A stretch of DNA of 64,000 bases from Vibrio litoralis DSM 17657 (GCF_000426765.1 NZ_KE384568.1:111667-175666), one strand, 5' to 3'. Positions 46,128-55,374 are shown, numbered from the stretch's first letter. The notes: generated by a model from the sequence alone, not told the origin. Program-made: numbers and translations.

Positions 46128-47114
46128 ATGGATGATGAATTAAAACGTACTCAGCAAGGCGTACTACTTGCCGTTCTTGCTTACTTGATGTGGGGAATTG
46201 CCCCGATCTACTTTAAAGCCCTAGGTGATGTGCCCCCTTTTGAAATCCTTTGTCATCGCATCATTTGGTCTTTTGTTTTTCTTGCGGCATTACTGTATTT
46301 CACTAACGGCTGGCCAACCGTCAAAGAGACATTACGATCTAAAACCAAGGTCATTTATTTATTGATCACTTCGGTCACGATTGGCGCTAATTGGCTAGTG
46401 TTTATTTGGGCAATCAGCATTGGTCACATGCTCGATGCCAGCCTAGGCTATTACATCAATCCGTTATTTAATGTCTTGTTAGGAATGATTTTCTTAAGTG
46501 AGAAGCTACGTAAGCTGCAATGGTTTGCAGTCGCGCTGGCCACAATGGGTGTGTTAGTGCAATTGGTGGTATTTGGCTCAGTGCCAATCATTGCCATCAT
46601 GCTAGCGTTCACGTTTGGCGTGTATGGCTTATTGCGTAAAAAGGTCAATTTAGATGCCTTTACTGGGTTATTCATTGAAACCTTAGTGCTACTACCTATC
46701 GCATTTCTTTACTTGTTTGCTATCGCCGATACTGCAACTAGTCACTTGGGCGCCAATAGCCTGACACTCAATGTATTACTGATTTCTGCAGGCATTGTCA
46801 CTACCTTGCCTTTATTATGCTTTGCTGGAGCGGCAGTCCGTCTACGCCTTGCTACTCTAGGTTTTATTCAATACATAGGCCCAAGCTTAATGTTTATCTT
46901 GGCAGTGTTTGTGTATGGCGAAGCCTTTACTGCCGATAAAATCATTACCTTTGCTTGTATTTGGGCAGCCTTGATTGTGTTTACTTGGGATGGATTAAAG
47001 AACAATTCTAACAATAAGAAATTGGCGGCGGCGCAGAAAAAGGAAGCGTTAGAGATCGACATTACCAATGAAACGTTGACACAGGATTTAAACCAAACTA
47101 ATCAGCGACACTAG
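46128..47114 (+). CDS. rarD: EamA/DMT family transporter RarD
   Basis: Inner-membrane permease of the drug/metabolite superfamily; RarD was named from chloramphenicol-related phenotypes and its natural substrate is unclear. About ten membrane segments, with the RarD N-terminal motif GVLLAVLAYLMWGIAPIYFKAL and HRIIWSFVFL. Length 328, with a hydrophilic Lys/Asn/Thr tail of about 40 residues. It is divergent from recQ. Confidence 0.9.
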   Translation: MDDELKRTQQGVLLAVLAYLMWGIAPIYFKALGDVPPFEILCHRIIWSFVFLAALLYFTNGWPTVKETLRSKTKVIYLLITSVTIGANWLVFIWAISIGHMLDASLGYYINPLFNVLLGMIFLSEKLRKLQWFAVALATMGVLVQLVVFGSVPIIAIMLAFTFGVYGLLRKKVNLDAFTGLFIETLVLLPIAFLYLFAIADTATSHLGANSLTLNVLLISAGIVTTLPLLCFAGAAVRLRLATLGFIQYIGPSLMFILAVFVYGEAFTADKIITFACIWAALIVFTWDGLKNNSNNKKLAAAQKKEALEIDITNETLTQDLNQTNQRH

Positions 47115-47220
47115 ATCTACCAGGAAGCATTTATGAGATCACCGTCACACTACTCCGTGAGGTAGTCTAAAGCCAAGCAATCAGCCATTTAAGCTAATAT
47201 GCAGACTTACTACCTCACCC

Positions 47221-47240
47221 TTGTGCGAGATCTCGCACAA
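47221..47240 (+). promoter_or_regulatory. VarA/UvrY (GacA) binding site upstream of the Csr RNA
   Basis: Perfect 20-bp palindrome TTGTGCGAGATCTCGCACAA. The consensus for GacA/UvrY is TGTAAGAGATCTCTTACA; the centre AGATCT and symmetric arms agree. It lies about 170 bases before the RNA start, the usual distance for csrB genes. Confidence 0.75.
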
Positions 47241-47397
47241 ATTAGTGAGAAAACTAACATTAACGCATGATAAAAATAGACCAAAAACAACCTAAAGCAT
47301 TGATAAATAACAAAACTATTTTTGATAACATCATTTTTTATTAAATAATTTGAACTCACACCATTGTTCCGTTTCGGTTTATGCGTAATATTAACCC

Positions 47398-47818
47398 TGT
47401 CGGAAGGATGCTGACAGGAACAGGAAAGACCCAAGGATAGGTCATCTTCAGGATGAAGATTTGGTTACTTAGGATTAGTAATCAGCATGGAGCAAATGGA
47501 CATTGAATGGACGCAATCATTACTAGGATGGTAATGACTAAGGAAAGACAATGGACACCTCAGGATTGAGGCATGGAACACACGTCAGGATGATGTGAAT
47601 GGACACCGCTCATGGAACAAGTGATGCGCGCTAATTAGGATGAATTAGCTGGCTAGGATAAGGCCAAGGACACCGCTAGGATGGCGATGAAAAGGAATAC
47701 GCTGAAGGACACAGCACTGCTATCAAGGATTTGATGCATGGAGCACTATTAGTAGCCGGATTGCTGCGAGTAAGACTATAACCCCGAAGGGCTTTTGCCC
47801 TCGGGGTTTTTCTTTTTT
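47398..47818 (+). ncRNA. csrB: CsrB-type CsrA-sequestering RNA
   Basis: About 420 bases packed with CsrA-binding GGA motifs: I count 27, mostly AGGA or TGGA in hairpin loops between short inverted repeats (for example CATCTTCAGGATGAAG, CACGTCAGGATGATGTG, TAATTAGGATGAATTA). It ends with the terminator ACCCCGAaGGGC-tttt-GCCCtCGGGGT plus T-run (47781-47818). A -10 TAATAT (47386-47391) and -35 TTGTTC (47364-47369) precede it. Vibrios have several such RNAs (csrB, csrC, csrD); which one this is cannot be told. Confidence 0.92.
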
Positions 47819-47861
47819 AATACACCCTCATTAACCTCAACGTCAGATAACGAGTGATAAA

Positions 47862-47886
47862 TAAAAAGACGACCGAATAGGCCGCC
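47862..47886 (-). terminator. Probable terminator after cpxP
   Basis: Minus strand GGCGGCC-loop-GGTCGTC (two G-U pairs) followed by five T. Confidence 0.6.
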
Positions 47887-47916
47887 TTAGTATTGTTATG
47901 ATTTTTAGCTCATCAT

Positions 47917-48432
47917 TTATTCGGCGTGAGGACCTTTGTTACCCATACGGTCTTTCATTTTTTCCCACTTTTCCATGCACTGCTGATGTTGCTCGCCTTT
48001 CATTTTAGCGAACGCCTGCTTTTGCTCTGGCGTTAACACACTAAACATATCATAACGTGCTTTTGCCATTTTCACTTGACCTTCAACACGTTGATCGGCC
48101 ATTTTTTGGGCTAATTTTTGTACCGCATCTTGGTCAAATTTATCTGCCATCACCAGCTGTTGCATTTGCTGATGATCCGCACTCATCTGCTGCATATTCG
48201 ACTTAAAGCCTTGTTTCATTGCGGCAAAGTCTTGCTGACGTAATTCTTTTAACTGTGTTTTTTGCGCATCCGTTAAATCAAGCTGTTTCCAAATGCCACG
48301 CTCCATACCCATGCCACATTTTTGACCCATTTTAAAATGGTCACCATGGCCAGCCGCTAACGCCGATGCAGAACCGAAAGCCAAAGGAGCTGCGAGTAAC
48401 ACTAATGCGCTTTTTGTGATAAATGATTTCAT
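47917..48432 (-). CDS. cpxP: CpxP family periplasmic protein (LTxxQ)
   Basis: Periplasmic adaptor that damps the CpxA kinase and binds misfolded proteins. The start is set at the ATG of MKSFITKSALVLLAAPLAFG, preceded by AAAGG. A signal peptide (to ALAAG) is followed by a helical domain with two LTxxQ motifs (DLTDAQKTQL, VLTPEQKQAF). It is rich in Met, Gln and Lys and ends with a His/Met-rich tail, which may bind metals. Length 171. It is divergent from cpxRA across a CpxR box. Confidence 0.85.
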   Translation of the reverse strand: MKSFITKSALVLLAAPLAFGSASALAAGHGDHFKMGQKCGMGMERGIWKQLDLTDAQKTQLKELRQQDFAAMKQGFKSNMQQMSADHQQMQQLVMADKFDQDAVQKLAQKMADQRVEGQVKMAKARYDMFSVLTPEQKQAFAKMKGEQHQQCMEKWEKMKDRMGNKGPHAE

Positions 48433-48539
48433 AATTCTGTACCTTTCTATGATGGATATTGTGAACACTCATTGTTGTTAGTCAGTGTTCCTATGCCATT
48501 TAGAGTAGTCCCTACAATGTAAAAGGGTGTATTGGTTAC

Positions 48540-48554
48540 GTAAAACAATGTAAA
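48540..48554. promoter_or_regulatory. CpxR box between cpxP and cpxR
   Basis: GTAAAACAATGTAAA is an exact GTAAA-n5-GTAAA CpxR box. A further GTAAA lies at 48519-48523, exactly 21 bases upstream. It can serve both divergent genes. Confidence 0.8.
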
Positions 48555-48647
48555 TCGCTGTCAAACTAGTCGTTTTTCTGAGTAAAACAGAGATAATGCT
48601 AAAATACCCAATAATCATTATTTGCTTTCTTATCGTAAAGGCCCCTT

Positions 48648-49328
48648 ATGACTCACATTCTACTCGTTGATGATGATACTGAACTCACGGCATTACTTGA
48701 GGATATTCTAACCCTAGAAGGCTTTACCATCTCACAAGCTCATAATGGTATTGACGGCCTACAGGCGATAGACAGTAGTGTTGATCTGATCTTGCTGGAT
48801 ATTATGATGCCGAAGATGAACGGTATGGAAATGCTTAAACAGCTTAGACAGCAATGGCAAACCCCAGTATTGATGCTTACCGCGAAAGGTGAAGAAGTTG
48901 ACCGAGTGATTGGCCTTGAACTCGGCGCGGATGATTACCTACCTAAGCCGTTTAGTGATCGGGAATTAATGGCTCGTATTCGTGCAATCTTACGCCGCAC
49001 CCAACCCAATAAACCTGAGCCAACCGAATCGAGTAATCCGCATGGCTTACAAGTATTCCCGGGTAAACAAGAAGCCTACTATCAAGGAACATTACTGGAT
49101 CTCACCACCACTGAATTTACTTTATTAGAATATTTTTTAAATCATATGGGTGAGTCAATCAGCAAAGAAGATTTAAGCTTAGAAGTACTAGGTAAGCGCC
49201 TCAGCCCGTTTGACCGAGCAATTGATATGCATGTGTCGAACTTGCGTAAAAAATTATCAGAACATCACGAACAAACCTTAATCAAAACCCTGCGTGGTAA
49301 AGGTTATCTGATGATCGAGGATCTGTAA
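48648..49328 (+). CDS. cpxR: Envelope stress response regulator CpxR
   Basis: OmpR-class regulator. The receiver has the acidic pair in LLVDDDTELT, phospho-acceptor in LILLDIMMPKMNG, and Lys in YLPKPF. The C-terminal winged helix has DLTTTEFTLLEYFL and RAIDMHVSNLRKKL. Length 226. It overlaps the cpxA start by one base, and a CpxR box lies upstream, as expected for autoregulation. Confidence 0.95.
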   Translation: MTHILLVDDDTELTALLEDILTLEGFTISQAHNGIDGLQAIDSSVDLILLDIMMPKMNGMEMLKQLRQQWQTPVLMLTAKGEEVDRVIGLELGADDYLPKPFSDRELMARIRAILRRTQPNKPEPTESSNPHGLQVFPGKQEAYYQGTLLDLTTTEFTLLEYFLNHMGESISKEDLSLEVLGKRLSPFDRAIDMHVSNLRKKLSEHHEQTLIKTLRGKGYLMIEDL

Positions 49329-50695
49329 TGAACCTGCCTAAATTCTCCAGCTTATATGGGCGAATTTTTGCCATATTCTGGCTAACCATGTTACTGGTTT
49401 TAATTGCGGTAATGGCGGTCTCTCAGCTCGATCCTAGGCAATTACACGCGATTCCTTCTGGGCCATTACAAAGCATGAAAGATACGGCGCAAGAATTTAG
49501 CCGAACTTATCAAGATGCCCCCTCAGTTAGAAAAGCATTACGCCGCATTGAGATGCACAATGTGGATAATGGCCGACTCAATTACTATTTCACCAATGCC
49601 GATGGTCGCTGGCTTAATCCACCAGCAGGTATGCGCCAACGAGCACTCAATAACTTTATCACTCAAGCGGATACATCAGACCAACCTCAGCAACGCCTCT
49701 ATGGTCGCTTAATGGTAGCTGGCCCGGTTCCTGTGGTGATCGCCCAGCAAAACCTGCACATGTACTTTGCGATTCGCTGGCATCAACCACCACCCTTTTT
49801 ACTGCAACTACTCGATAGACCGGTTCAATTACTGTTAGTCGTGATGCTAATTAGTACTCCATTATTATTGTGGCTGGCTTGGGCATTAAGTAGACCGGCA
49901 ATGCGTTTAGAGAAAGCGGCGCAAAAAGTCGCACGTGGGGTTATCGAGCACGATCCCGAGCTAGAAAAAGGTCCGAGTGAATTCAAACAAGCCGGTGCTA
50001 GCTTTAACCAAATGGTCACCGCGATTAATAATAAGATTTCCGAACAACAGCGACTATTGTCCAACATCTCTCATGAACTGCGCTCGCCGCTCACCCGTTT
50101 AAGAATGGCCAATGCATTGGCGATTCGTAAGCAAGGTGAAAGCGCAGAGCTGACTCGAATTGATATCGAAGCGGAACGATTAGAATTAATGATCAATGAA
50201 TTATTAGAGCTGTCACGCCGCCAAATCGATGCCCATCAAATTCATCAGAACATTGCGATTCAAGAGTTATGGGGAGAAACCATCGAAGACGGTAAATTTG
50301 AAGCCGAGCAACAACAGAAAACGCTGATTTGTGAATCGATTCCCAACGCCCATATCACCGGTAATCCTAACTTACTGATTAGTGCAGTCGAAAATGTCAT
50401 ACGTAATGCAATTCGATATTGCGACCAATCGGTTTGGGTGACCTTTAGCCTACAACATGATGGACTGACCATTTTGATTGAAGATGATGGCGAAGGGGTG
50501 GATGACAGTGAACTCGATGCAATCTTCCGACCTTTTTATCGTGTGTCTACCGCACGTGACAGACACAGCGGCGGCGCAGGATTAGGTTTAGCGATAACCC
50601 ATAATGTCATCATGCAGCATAGTGGCCATATTCACGCTTCACGTAGTCAGCATGGCGGCCTTGCGGTAACGCTGATTTTACCTATCAATTTATGA
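49328..50695 (+). CDS. cpxA: Envelope stress sensor kinase CpxA
   Basis: Membrane histidine kinase/phosphatase for CpxR. Two membrane segments (about residues 12-32 and 165-188) bracket a periplasmic sensor domain; HAMP follows, then the H-box LSNISHELRSPLTRLRMA and N, G1 and G2 boxes (ENVIRNAIRYC, EDDGEGVDD, GGAGLGLAI). The C-terminal segment VSTARDRHSGGAGLGLAITHN is characteristic of CpxA. Length 455. Confidence 0.95.
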   Translation: MNLPKFSSLYGRIFAIFWLTMLLVLIAVMAVSQLDPRQLHAIPSGPLQSMKDTAQEFSRTYQDAPSVRKALRRIEMHNVDNGRLNYYFTNADGRWLNPPAGMRQRALNNFITQADTSDQPQQRLYGRLMVAGPVPVVIAQQNLHMYFAIRWHQPPPFLLQLLDRPVQLLLVVMLISTPLLLWLAWALSRPAMRLEKAAQKVARGVIEHDPELEKGPSEFKQAGASFNQMVTAINNKISEQQRLLSNISHELRSPLTRLRMANALAIRKQGESAELTRIDIEAERLELMINELLELSRRQIDAHQIHQNIAIQELWGETIEDGKFEAEQQQKTLICESIPNAHITGNPNLLISAVENVIRNAIRYCDQSVWVTFSLQHDGLTILIEDDGEGVDDSELDAIFRPFYRVSTARDRHSGGAGLGLAITHNVIMQHSGHIHASRSQHGGLAVTLILPINL

Positions 50696-50710
50696 TCGAG
50701 GACTGGTATT

Positions 50711-51223
50711 ATGAGCACCTCATCAATTAACGGTACATCCACTATGTTCGACATTGCTTTATTTGAACCAGAGATCGCCCCTAACACTGGTAACATTATT
50801 CGTTTATGTGCCAACTGCGGCGCTAACTTGCACTTAATTGAACCACTAGGCTTTGATTTAGAAGAAAAGAAAGTGCGTCGTGCCGGTCTGGATTATCACG
50901 ATTTAGCGCGTGTTAAACGTCATAAAGATTACGCAGCGTTTATTGAATACCTAGAGCAAGAAAAAGGCGATAACTTCCGCATCTTTGCTTGTACCACCAA
51001 AACCACTGGTCATCACGTGGATGCAGAGTTTCAACAAGGTGATGTGTTGCTATTTGGCCCAGAAACCCGTGGCCTACCCGCTGAAACGATTGACGCCCTA
51101 CCAATGGAACAACGTATTCGTATTCCTATGATGCCAGACAGCCGCAGTTTGAACCTTTCAAATGCCGTCGCGATTATTGCCTTTGAAGCTTGGCGACAAA
51201 TGGGATTTGAAGGAGCGGTTTAA
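50711..51223 (+). CDS. trmL: tRNA (cytidine(34)-2'-O)-methyltransferase TrmL
   Basis: SPOUT methyltransferase modifying the wobble base of leucine tRNAs. Trefoil-knot motifs EPEIAPNTGNIIRLCANCGA, LLFGPETRGLP and IPMMPDSRSLNLSNAVAI are present. Two starts are possible: 50711, with GAGGA about ten bases upstream, or ATG 50744 (MFDIALFEPE), which fits E. coli TrmL better but lacks a ribosome site. I report the first. It follows cpxA closely (15 bases). Confidence 0.93.
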   Translation: MSTSSINGTSTMFDIALFEPEIAPNTGNIIRLCANCGANLHLIEPLGFDLEEKKVRRAGLDYHDLARVKRHKDYAAFIEYLEQEKGDNFRIFACTTKTTGHHVDAEFQQGDVLLFGPETRGLPAETIDALPMEQRIRIPMMPDSRSLNLSNAVAIIAFEAWRQMGFEGAV

Positions 51224-51310
51224 AAACGAGACTCGTATCTTGAGCGCTACGCTTCTCGGTTTTCGACCGAGCAACGACAAGCGTAGCGCACGAGAGCCTA
51301 GATACGAAAT

Positions 51311-51805
51311 CTACTTATCTATCCTCTTATCTTCATCGGCTTTCTTTTCAAACTCACCTTCAAACACATCTCCTTGCTGATCATGCTCTGAAGTATTAAA
51401 TGGATTTTCACCATGAAACTGCGATGAAGAATAGAACTGAGCCGAAGAACTGACTTTGACTCGTTGCATGAGTTGCTTAGCAATCCAGGCGCGAGGTGCT
51501 GGCAATAATACCAACATGCCGAGTGAGTCCGTCATAAAGCCAGGGGTTAGTAGTAATACCCCTGATACCGCTAACATCACACCCTCAATAATTTGCTGCG
51601 CCGGCAGTTCACCTTGTTGCATACGTGATTGCACTGACATCAAAGTTTGAATGCCTTGACTACGCACCAAAGATGCCCCGACGAAAGCGGTCAATAACAC
51701 AATCGCGATAGTCGGCCATAAGCCAATTAAATCACCGACTTGAATAAACAACGCAATCTCAATGATCGGAACAAAAATAAATAAAATAACTAAAATCGGA
51801 AACAC
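51311..51805 (-). CDS. fxsA: FxsA family inner-membrane protein
   Basis: Small membrane protein; overproduction in E. coli suppresses F-exclusion of phage T7. The start is set at a GTG (complement of 51803-51805) because a perfect AGGAGG lies five bases upstream; the ATG ten codons earlier places its start inside a palindromic repeat. Hydrophobic segments FPILVILFIFVPIIEIALFIQVG, WPTIAIVLLTAFVGASLV and a third near 70-100 are present. The C-terminal tail is charged and ends in Asp/Lys. It lies divergent from aspA, as in E. coli. Confidence 0.9.
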   Translation of the reverse strand: MFPILVILFIFVPIIEIALFIQVGDLIGLWPTIAIVLLTAFVGASLVRSQGIQTLMSVQSRMQQGELPAQQIIEGVMLAVSGVLLLTPGFMTDSLGMLVLLPAPRAWIAKQLMQRVKVSSSAQFYSSSQFHGENPFNTSEHDQQGDVFEGEFEKKADEDKRIDK

Positions 51806-51820
51806 AAACACCTCCTGGTA

Positions 51821-51878
51821 ATATACCCAAGTCACTTCAAGATACGAGTTTCAGAAATTTGACATCACTTGGGTATAT
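51821..51878. repeat. Palindromic element with ATATACCCAAGT ends
   Basis: 12-bp perfect terminal inverted repeats ATATACCCAAGT / ACTTGGGTATAT, 58 bp in all. The inner segment CACTTCAAGATACGAGTTTC matches the reverse complement of 55251-55270 with two differences. The rest of the 51836-52167 gap holds the aspA promoter; TTTGATCTATGATCTA at 52024-52039 could be a weak FNR or CRP site. Confidence 0.85.
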
Positions 51879-52167
51879 CCCTCCTAGTGTATGCTTTCCC
51901 ACTTCATACAACAAATGTTAACCATCTCAAAACGTAACGATTACCGATAAAGTTACAACTTACCTACAATTCATTTGCAAACAGATGGAAACTCTTATTA
52001 AGATGTAATTGTGCAATCAAAAGTTTGATCTATGATCTATTTTTATACCTATAAAGGGGTATGATTGCAGCGTCAAAGATAAGCCACCAGTATGCAGTGA
52101 ATGGATTCTAAGCAACATCGGCAAAGATATTTTTTTATTAGCGTTCCATGCTTATAGGATCCATCCA

Positions 52168-53613
52168 ATGACTACACAAACTATCGAAACACCTGTTCAA
52201 CAATTCCGTATTGAAGAAGACTTGCTAGGCACTCGTGAAGTACCCGCTGAAGCTTATTACGGTATCCACACTATCCGTGCAGTAGAAAATTTCAACATCT
52301 CAAATGCCACTATTTCTGACGTACCTGAATTTGTACGTGGCATGGTAATGACTAAAAAAGCAGCCGCTCTAGCCAACAAAGAAATTGGCGTATTACCTGC
52401 CGATATCAGTGACTACATCATTAAAGCGTGTGACGTGATCCTAACGACTGGCAAGTGCATGGATCAATTCCCGTCAGACGTTTTCCAAGGTGGCGCAGGT
52501 ACTTCAGTTAACATGAATACTAACGAAGTTATCGCCAACTTAGCACTAGAACTAATGGGTAAAGAAAAAGGTCAATACGACTTCATCAACCCAAATGATC
52601 ATGTGAATAAGAGCCAATCAACAAACTGCGCTTACCCAACGGGATTTCGTATCGCGGTTTACAACAGCATCATGAAAACAGTTGATGCGGTTGAATACCT
52701 AAAAGGTGCATTTGATCTTAAGAGCACCGAGTTTGCTACTGTAATCAAGATGGGCCGTACTCAGCTACAAGACGCAGTGCCAATGACCGTTGGACAAGAG
52801 TTCCATGCTTGGTCTGTGACGCTGAATGAAGAAATCAAGAACCTTCAATACATCTCAAAATTACTGTTAGAAGTGAACCTAGGCGCAACGGCTATCGGTA
52901 CTGGCTTAAATGCTGCACCTGAATATCAAGCTTTAGCGGTTAAACACTTATCTGAAGTAACGGGTCTTGAGTGTGTTCCTGCGGAAGACTTAATCGAAGC
53001 GACGTCTGACTGTGGTGCTTATGTAATGGCACACGGCGCACTAAAACGCCTTGCGGTTAAACTGTCTAAAATCTGTAACGACCTACGTCTATTGTCTTCT
53101 GGCCCTCGTGCTGGCTTAAATGAATTAAACCTACCTGAACTACAAGCCGGTTCTTCAATTATGCCGGCTAAAGTTAACCCAGTAATTCCAGAAGTAGTAA
53201 ACCAAGTGTGCTTCAAAGTACTAGGTAACGACACCGCGCTTTCTTTTGCTGCTGAAGGTGGCCAATTACAGTTAAACGTAATGGAACCTGTGATTGCACA
53301 ATGTATGTTTGAATCACTAGAAATCCTGAAAAATGCTTGCGTTAACTTACGTGACAAGTGTGTTGACGGCATTACCGTGAATAAAGAAGTGTGTGAAGCC
53401 TACGTGTTCAACTCTATCGGTATCGTGACTTACCTAAACCCATACATTGGCCACCACCAAGGTGACATCGTGGGTAAAATCTGTGCTGAAACAGGTAAGA
53501 GCGTGCGTGAGATCGTACTAGACCGTGGCTTGCTAACCGAAGAGCAATTAGACGAAATTTTCTCCCCTGAAAACCTAATGCATCCTCAATACAAAGCGAA
53601 GCGTTATAACTAA
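52168..53613 (+). CDS. aspA: Aspartate ammonia-lyase
   Basis: Converts aspartate to fumarate and ammonia. Fumarase/aspartase superfamily with signature GSSIMPAKVNPV near residue 330, substrate motifs TSVNMNTNEV and DHVNKSQSTN, and YGIHTIRAVENF near the N-terminus. Length 481. Paired with dcuA, it supports anaerobic fumarate respiration. AGGATCC precedes the ATG. Confidence 0.98.
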   Translation: MTTQTIETPVQQFRIEEDLLGTREVPAEAYYGIHTIRAVENFNISNATISDVPEFVRGMVMTKKAAALANKEIGVLPADISDYIIKACDVILTTGKCMDQFPSDVFQGGAGTSVNMNTNEVIANLALELMGKEKGQYDFINPNDHVNKSQSTNCAYPTGFRIAVYNSIMKTVDAVEYLKGAFDLKSTEFATVIKMGRTQLQDAVPMTVGQEFHAWSVTLNEEIKNLQYISKLLLEVNLGATAIGTGLNAAPEYQALAVKHLSEVTGLECVPAEDLIEATSDCGAYVMAHGALKRLAVKLSKICNDLRLLSSGPRAGLNELNLPELQAGSSIMPAKVNPVIPEVVNQVCFKVLGNDTALSFAAEGGQLQLNVMEPVIAQCMFESLEILKNACVNLRDKCVDGITVNKEVCEAYVFNSIGIVTYLNPYIGHHQGDIVGKICAETGKSVREIVLDRGLLTEEQLDEIFSPENLMHPQYKAKRYN

Positions 53614-53624
53614 TCATATCCACC

Positions 53625-53655
53625 AAAAGGGAACGTTTAGCGTTCCCTTTCTTTC
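53625..53655 (+). terminator. Terminator between aspA and dcuA
   Basis: AAAGGGAACG, five-base loop, CGTTCCCTTT, then T-rich. It may be partial, since aspA and dcuA often form one unit. Confidence 0.8.
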
Positions 53656-53752
53656 ATCTTTGATTAGGAAATTAACGTGCATTGTGGATTTTTGTCGTAT
53701 TTTTAAGTCTGCACCTCAGGTTAATTTTTAGATTCTAATAAGGTAACAACCC

Positions 53753-55051
53753 ATGTTATTACAACTTTTTATTGTATTACTGTTTATTTATATCGGTGCT
53801 CGAATGGGCGGGATCGGGATCGGTTTTGCCGGTGGTGCGGGTGTGGTCGTTCTCACTATGGTCTTTGGTGTAGATGCCGGAACCATCCCAATTGATGTTA
53901 TTTTGATCATTGCCTCCGTCATTACCGCTATTGCCTCTATGCAAGTCGCTGGCGGTATGGACTGGTTAGTGCAGTTAGCAGAACAATTTTTGCGTAAGAA
54001 CCCAAAACGCATTACCTTCTACGCCCCAATTGTCACTTACTTTATGACACTGCTTGCCGGTACAGGTCACACAGCATTCTCAACACTGCCCGTTATCGCT
54101 GAAGTAGCAAAAGAGCAAGGCGTTCGCCCTTCAAGACCGCTGTCGATTGCGGTTATTGCTTCACAAATTGCGATTACCGCTTCACCAATTTCGGCTGCGG
54201 TTGTGTATTTTGCAGGACTTTTAGAACCATTAGGTATCAGCTACCTACATTTACTATTGGTTTGTATTCCAACCACATTCTTAGCTTGTATGATTGGTGC
54301 TTTCGTTGCCAACTTTATGGGTTGTGAACTCAAAGATGATCCTACCTACCAAGAGCGCATGGCAAAAGGCTTAATTCAATTAAAGAAAAGCACCCAAACG
54401 CAAGTTACTGCTGCGGCAAAGCTCTCTGTGTATATTTTCGCGGTTGCGATTGCGATTGTCGTGGTTTACGCCACACTAATCAGTGATTCTATTGGTTTAA
54501 TTACTCACCCTCACATCGACCGCAACCACGCGATTATGGCTATTATGCTAAGTGCGGCGGCAGCGATGGTTATATTTTGTAAGCTTGATACCAATAAAGT
54601 GACTACTGCTGCAACGTTCCGTTCTGGTATGAGTGCGTGTATTTGTGTGCTTGGTGTTGCTTGGTTAGGTGATACCTTTGTGTCTGCCCACTTAAATGAG
54701 ATCAAACATTTTGCCGGTGATTTACTACAACAATACCCATGGATGCTAGCCATTACGCTGTTCTTCGCGTCTATGTTGCTCTACTCACAAGGCGCGACTA
54801 CCACAGCATTAATGCCAGCGGCGCTAGCCATTGGCGTAGCCCCTCTTACTGCTGTTGCATCATTCGCTGCAGTAAGTGCCCTATTTGTACTGCCAACCTA
54901 TCCAACACTATTGGCAGCAGTTGAAATGGATGACACGGGTTCAACTCGAATTGGTAAGTGGGTATTTAATCACCCATTCATGATCCCAGGGGTGGTGACT
55001 ATTGCCTCTTCCGTAATGCTGGGCTTTGTATTCGGTGGATTAATTCTGTAG
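53753..55051 (+). CDS. dcuA: Anaerobic C4-dicarboxylate transporter DcuA
   Basis: Inner-membrane exchanger of aspartate, fumarate, malate and succinate. About ten membrane segments; family motifs GARMGGIGIGFAGGAGVVVL at the N-terminus and LAGTGHTAFSTLPVIAEVAKE are present. Length 432. It follows aspA, so the product of one feeds the other. Confidence 0.95.
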   Translation: MLLQLFIVLLFIYIGARMGGIGIGFAGGAGVVVLTMVFGVDAGTIPIDVILIIASVITAIASMQVAGGMDWLVQLAEQFLRKNPKRITFYAPIVTYFMTLLAGTGHTAFSTLPVIAEVAKEQGVRPSRPLSIAVIASQIAITASPISAAVVYFAGLLEPLGISYLHLLLVCIPTTFLACMIGAFVANFMGCELKDDPTYQERMAKGLIQLKKSTQTQVTAAAKLSVYIFAVAIAIVVVYATLISDSIGLITHPHIDRNHAIMAIMLSAAAAMVIFCKLDTNKVTTAATFRSGMSACICVLGVAWLGDTFVSAHLNEIKHFAGDLLQQYPWMLAITLFFASMLLYSQGATTTALMPAALAIGVAPLTAVASFAAVSALFVLPTYPTLLAAVEMDDTGSTRIGKWVFNHPFMIPGVVTIASSVMLGFVFGGLIL

Positions 55052-55078
55052 TTCTCTATTCAATAACAAGTATTTATT

Positions 55079-55107
55079 AAAACGAGTCTTAGGGCTCGTT
55101 TTTTGTT
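55079..55107 (+). terminator. Terminator after dcuA
   Basis: AAACGAG, eight-base loop, CTCGTTT, then a T-run. Confidence 0.85.
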
Positions 55108-55250
55108 TCCACGTTTTGTCGAAAACTTTTGTATCCTCCTACCAGCCAACACTCTCCGTATAAATGTCTGTTGTATACAAATCGAACAGAGATAGAGTGA
55201 CTATTATCGTGTTCAACCTGTCTTGCCTAAAGCTTATTTTATATCTTGCT

Positions 55251-55283
55251 GAAACTCGCATCTTGAAGTTACTTGGGTATATA
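55251..55283. repeat. Half copy of the TATACCCAAGT palindromic element
   Basis: GAAACTCGCATCTTGAAGTT followed by ACTTGGGTATAT; it is the inverse of the left half of 51821-51878. It is the only structure seen in the 55108-55374 stretch before dsbD. No cutA gene is found there. Confidence 0.8.
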
Positions 55284-55374
55284 CTCGCGCAATGAAACCA
55301 AAACCACCTTTGTGTGGTCTGATTCTGAGTTCTCTCTTTTTACATTGTACTTTTAAATCGGAAATTGAATTTTT

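Noticed and set aside
47210..47434. 74-codon minus-strand frame before the Csr RNA
   Set aside because: It covers the VarA palindrome and the RNA promoter; non-coding regulatory DNA explains it better.
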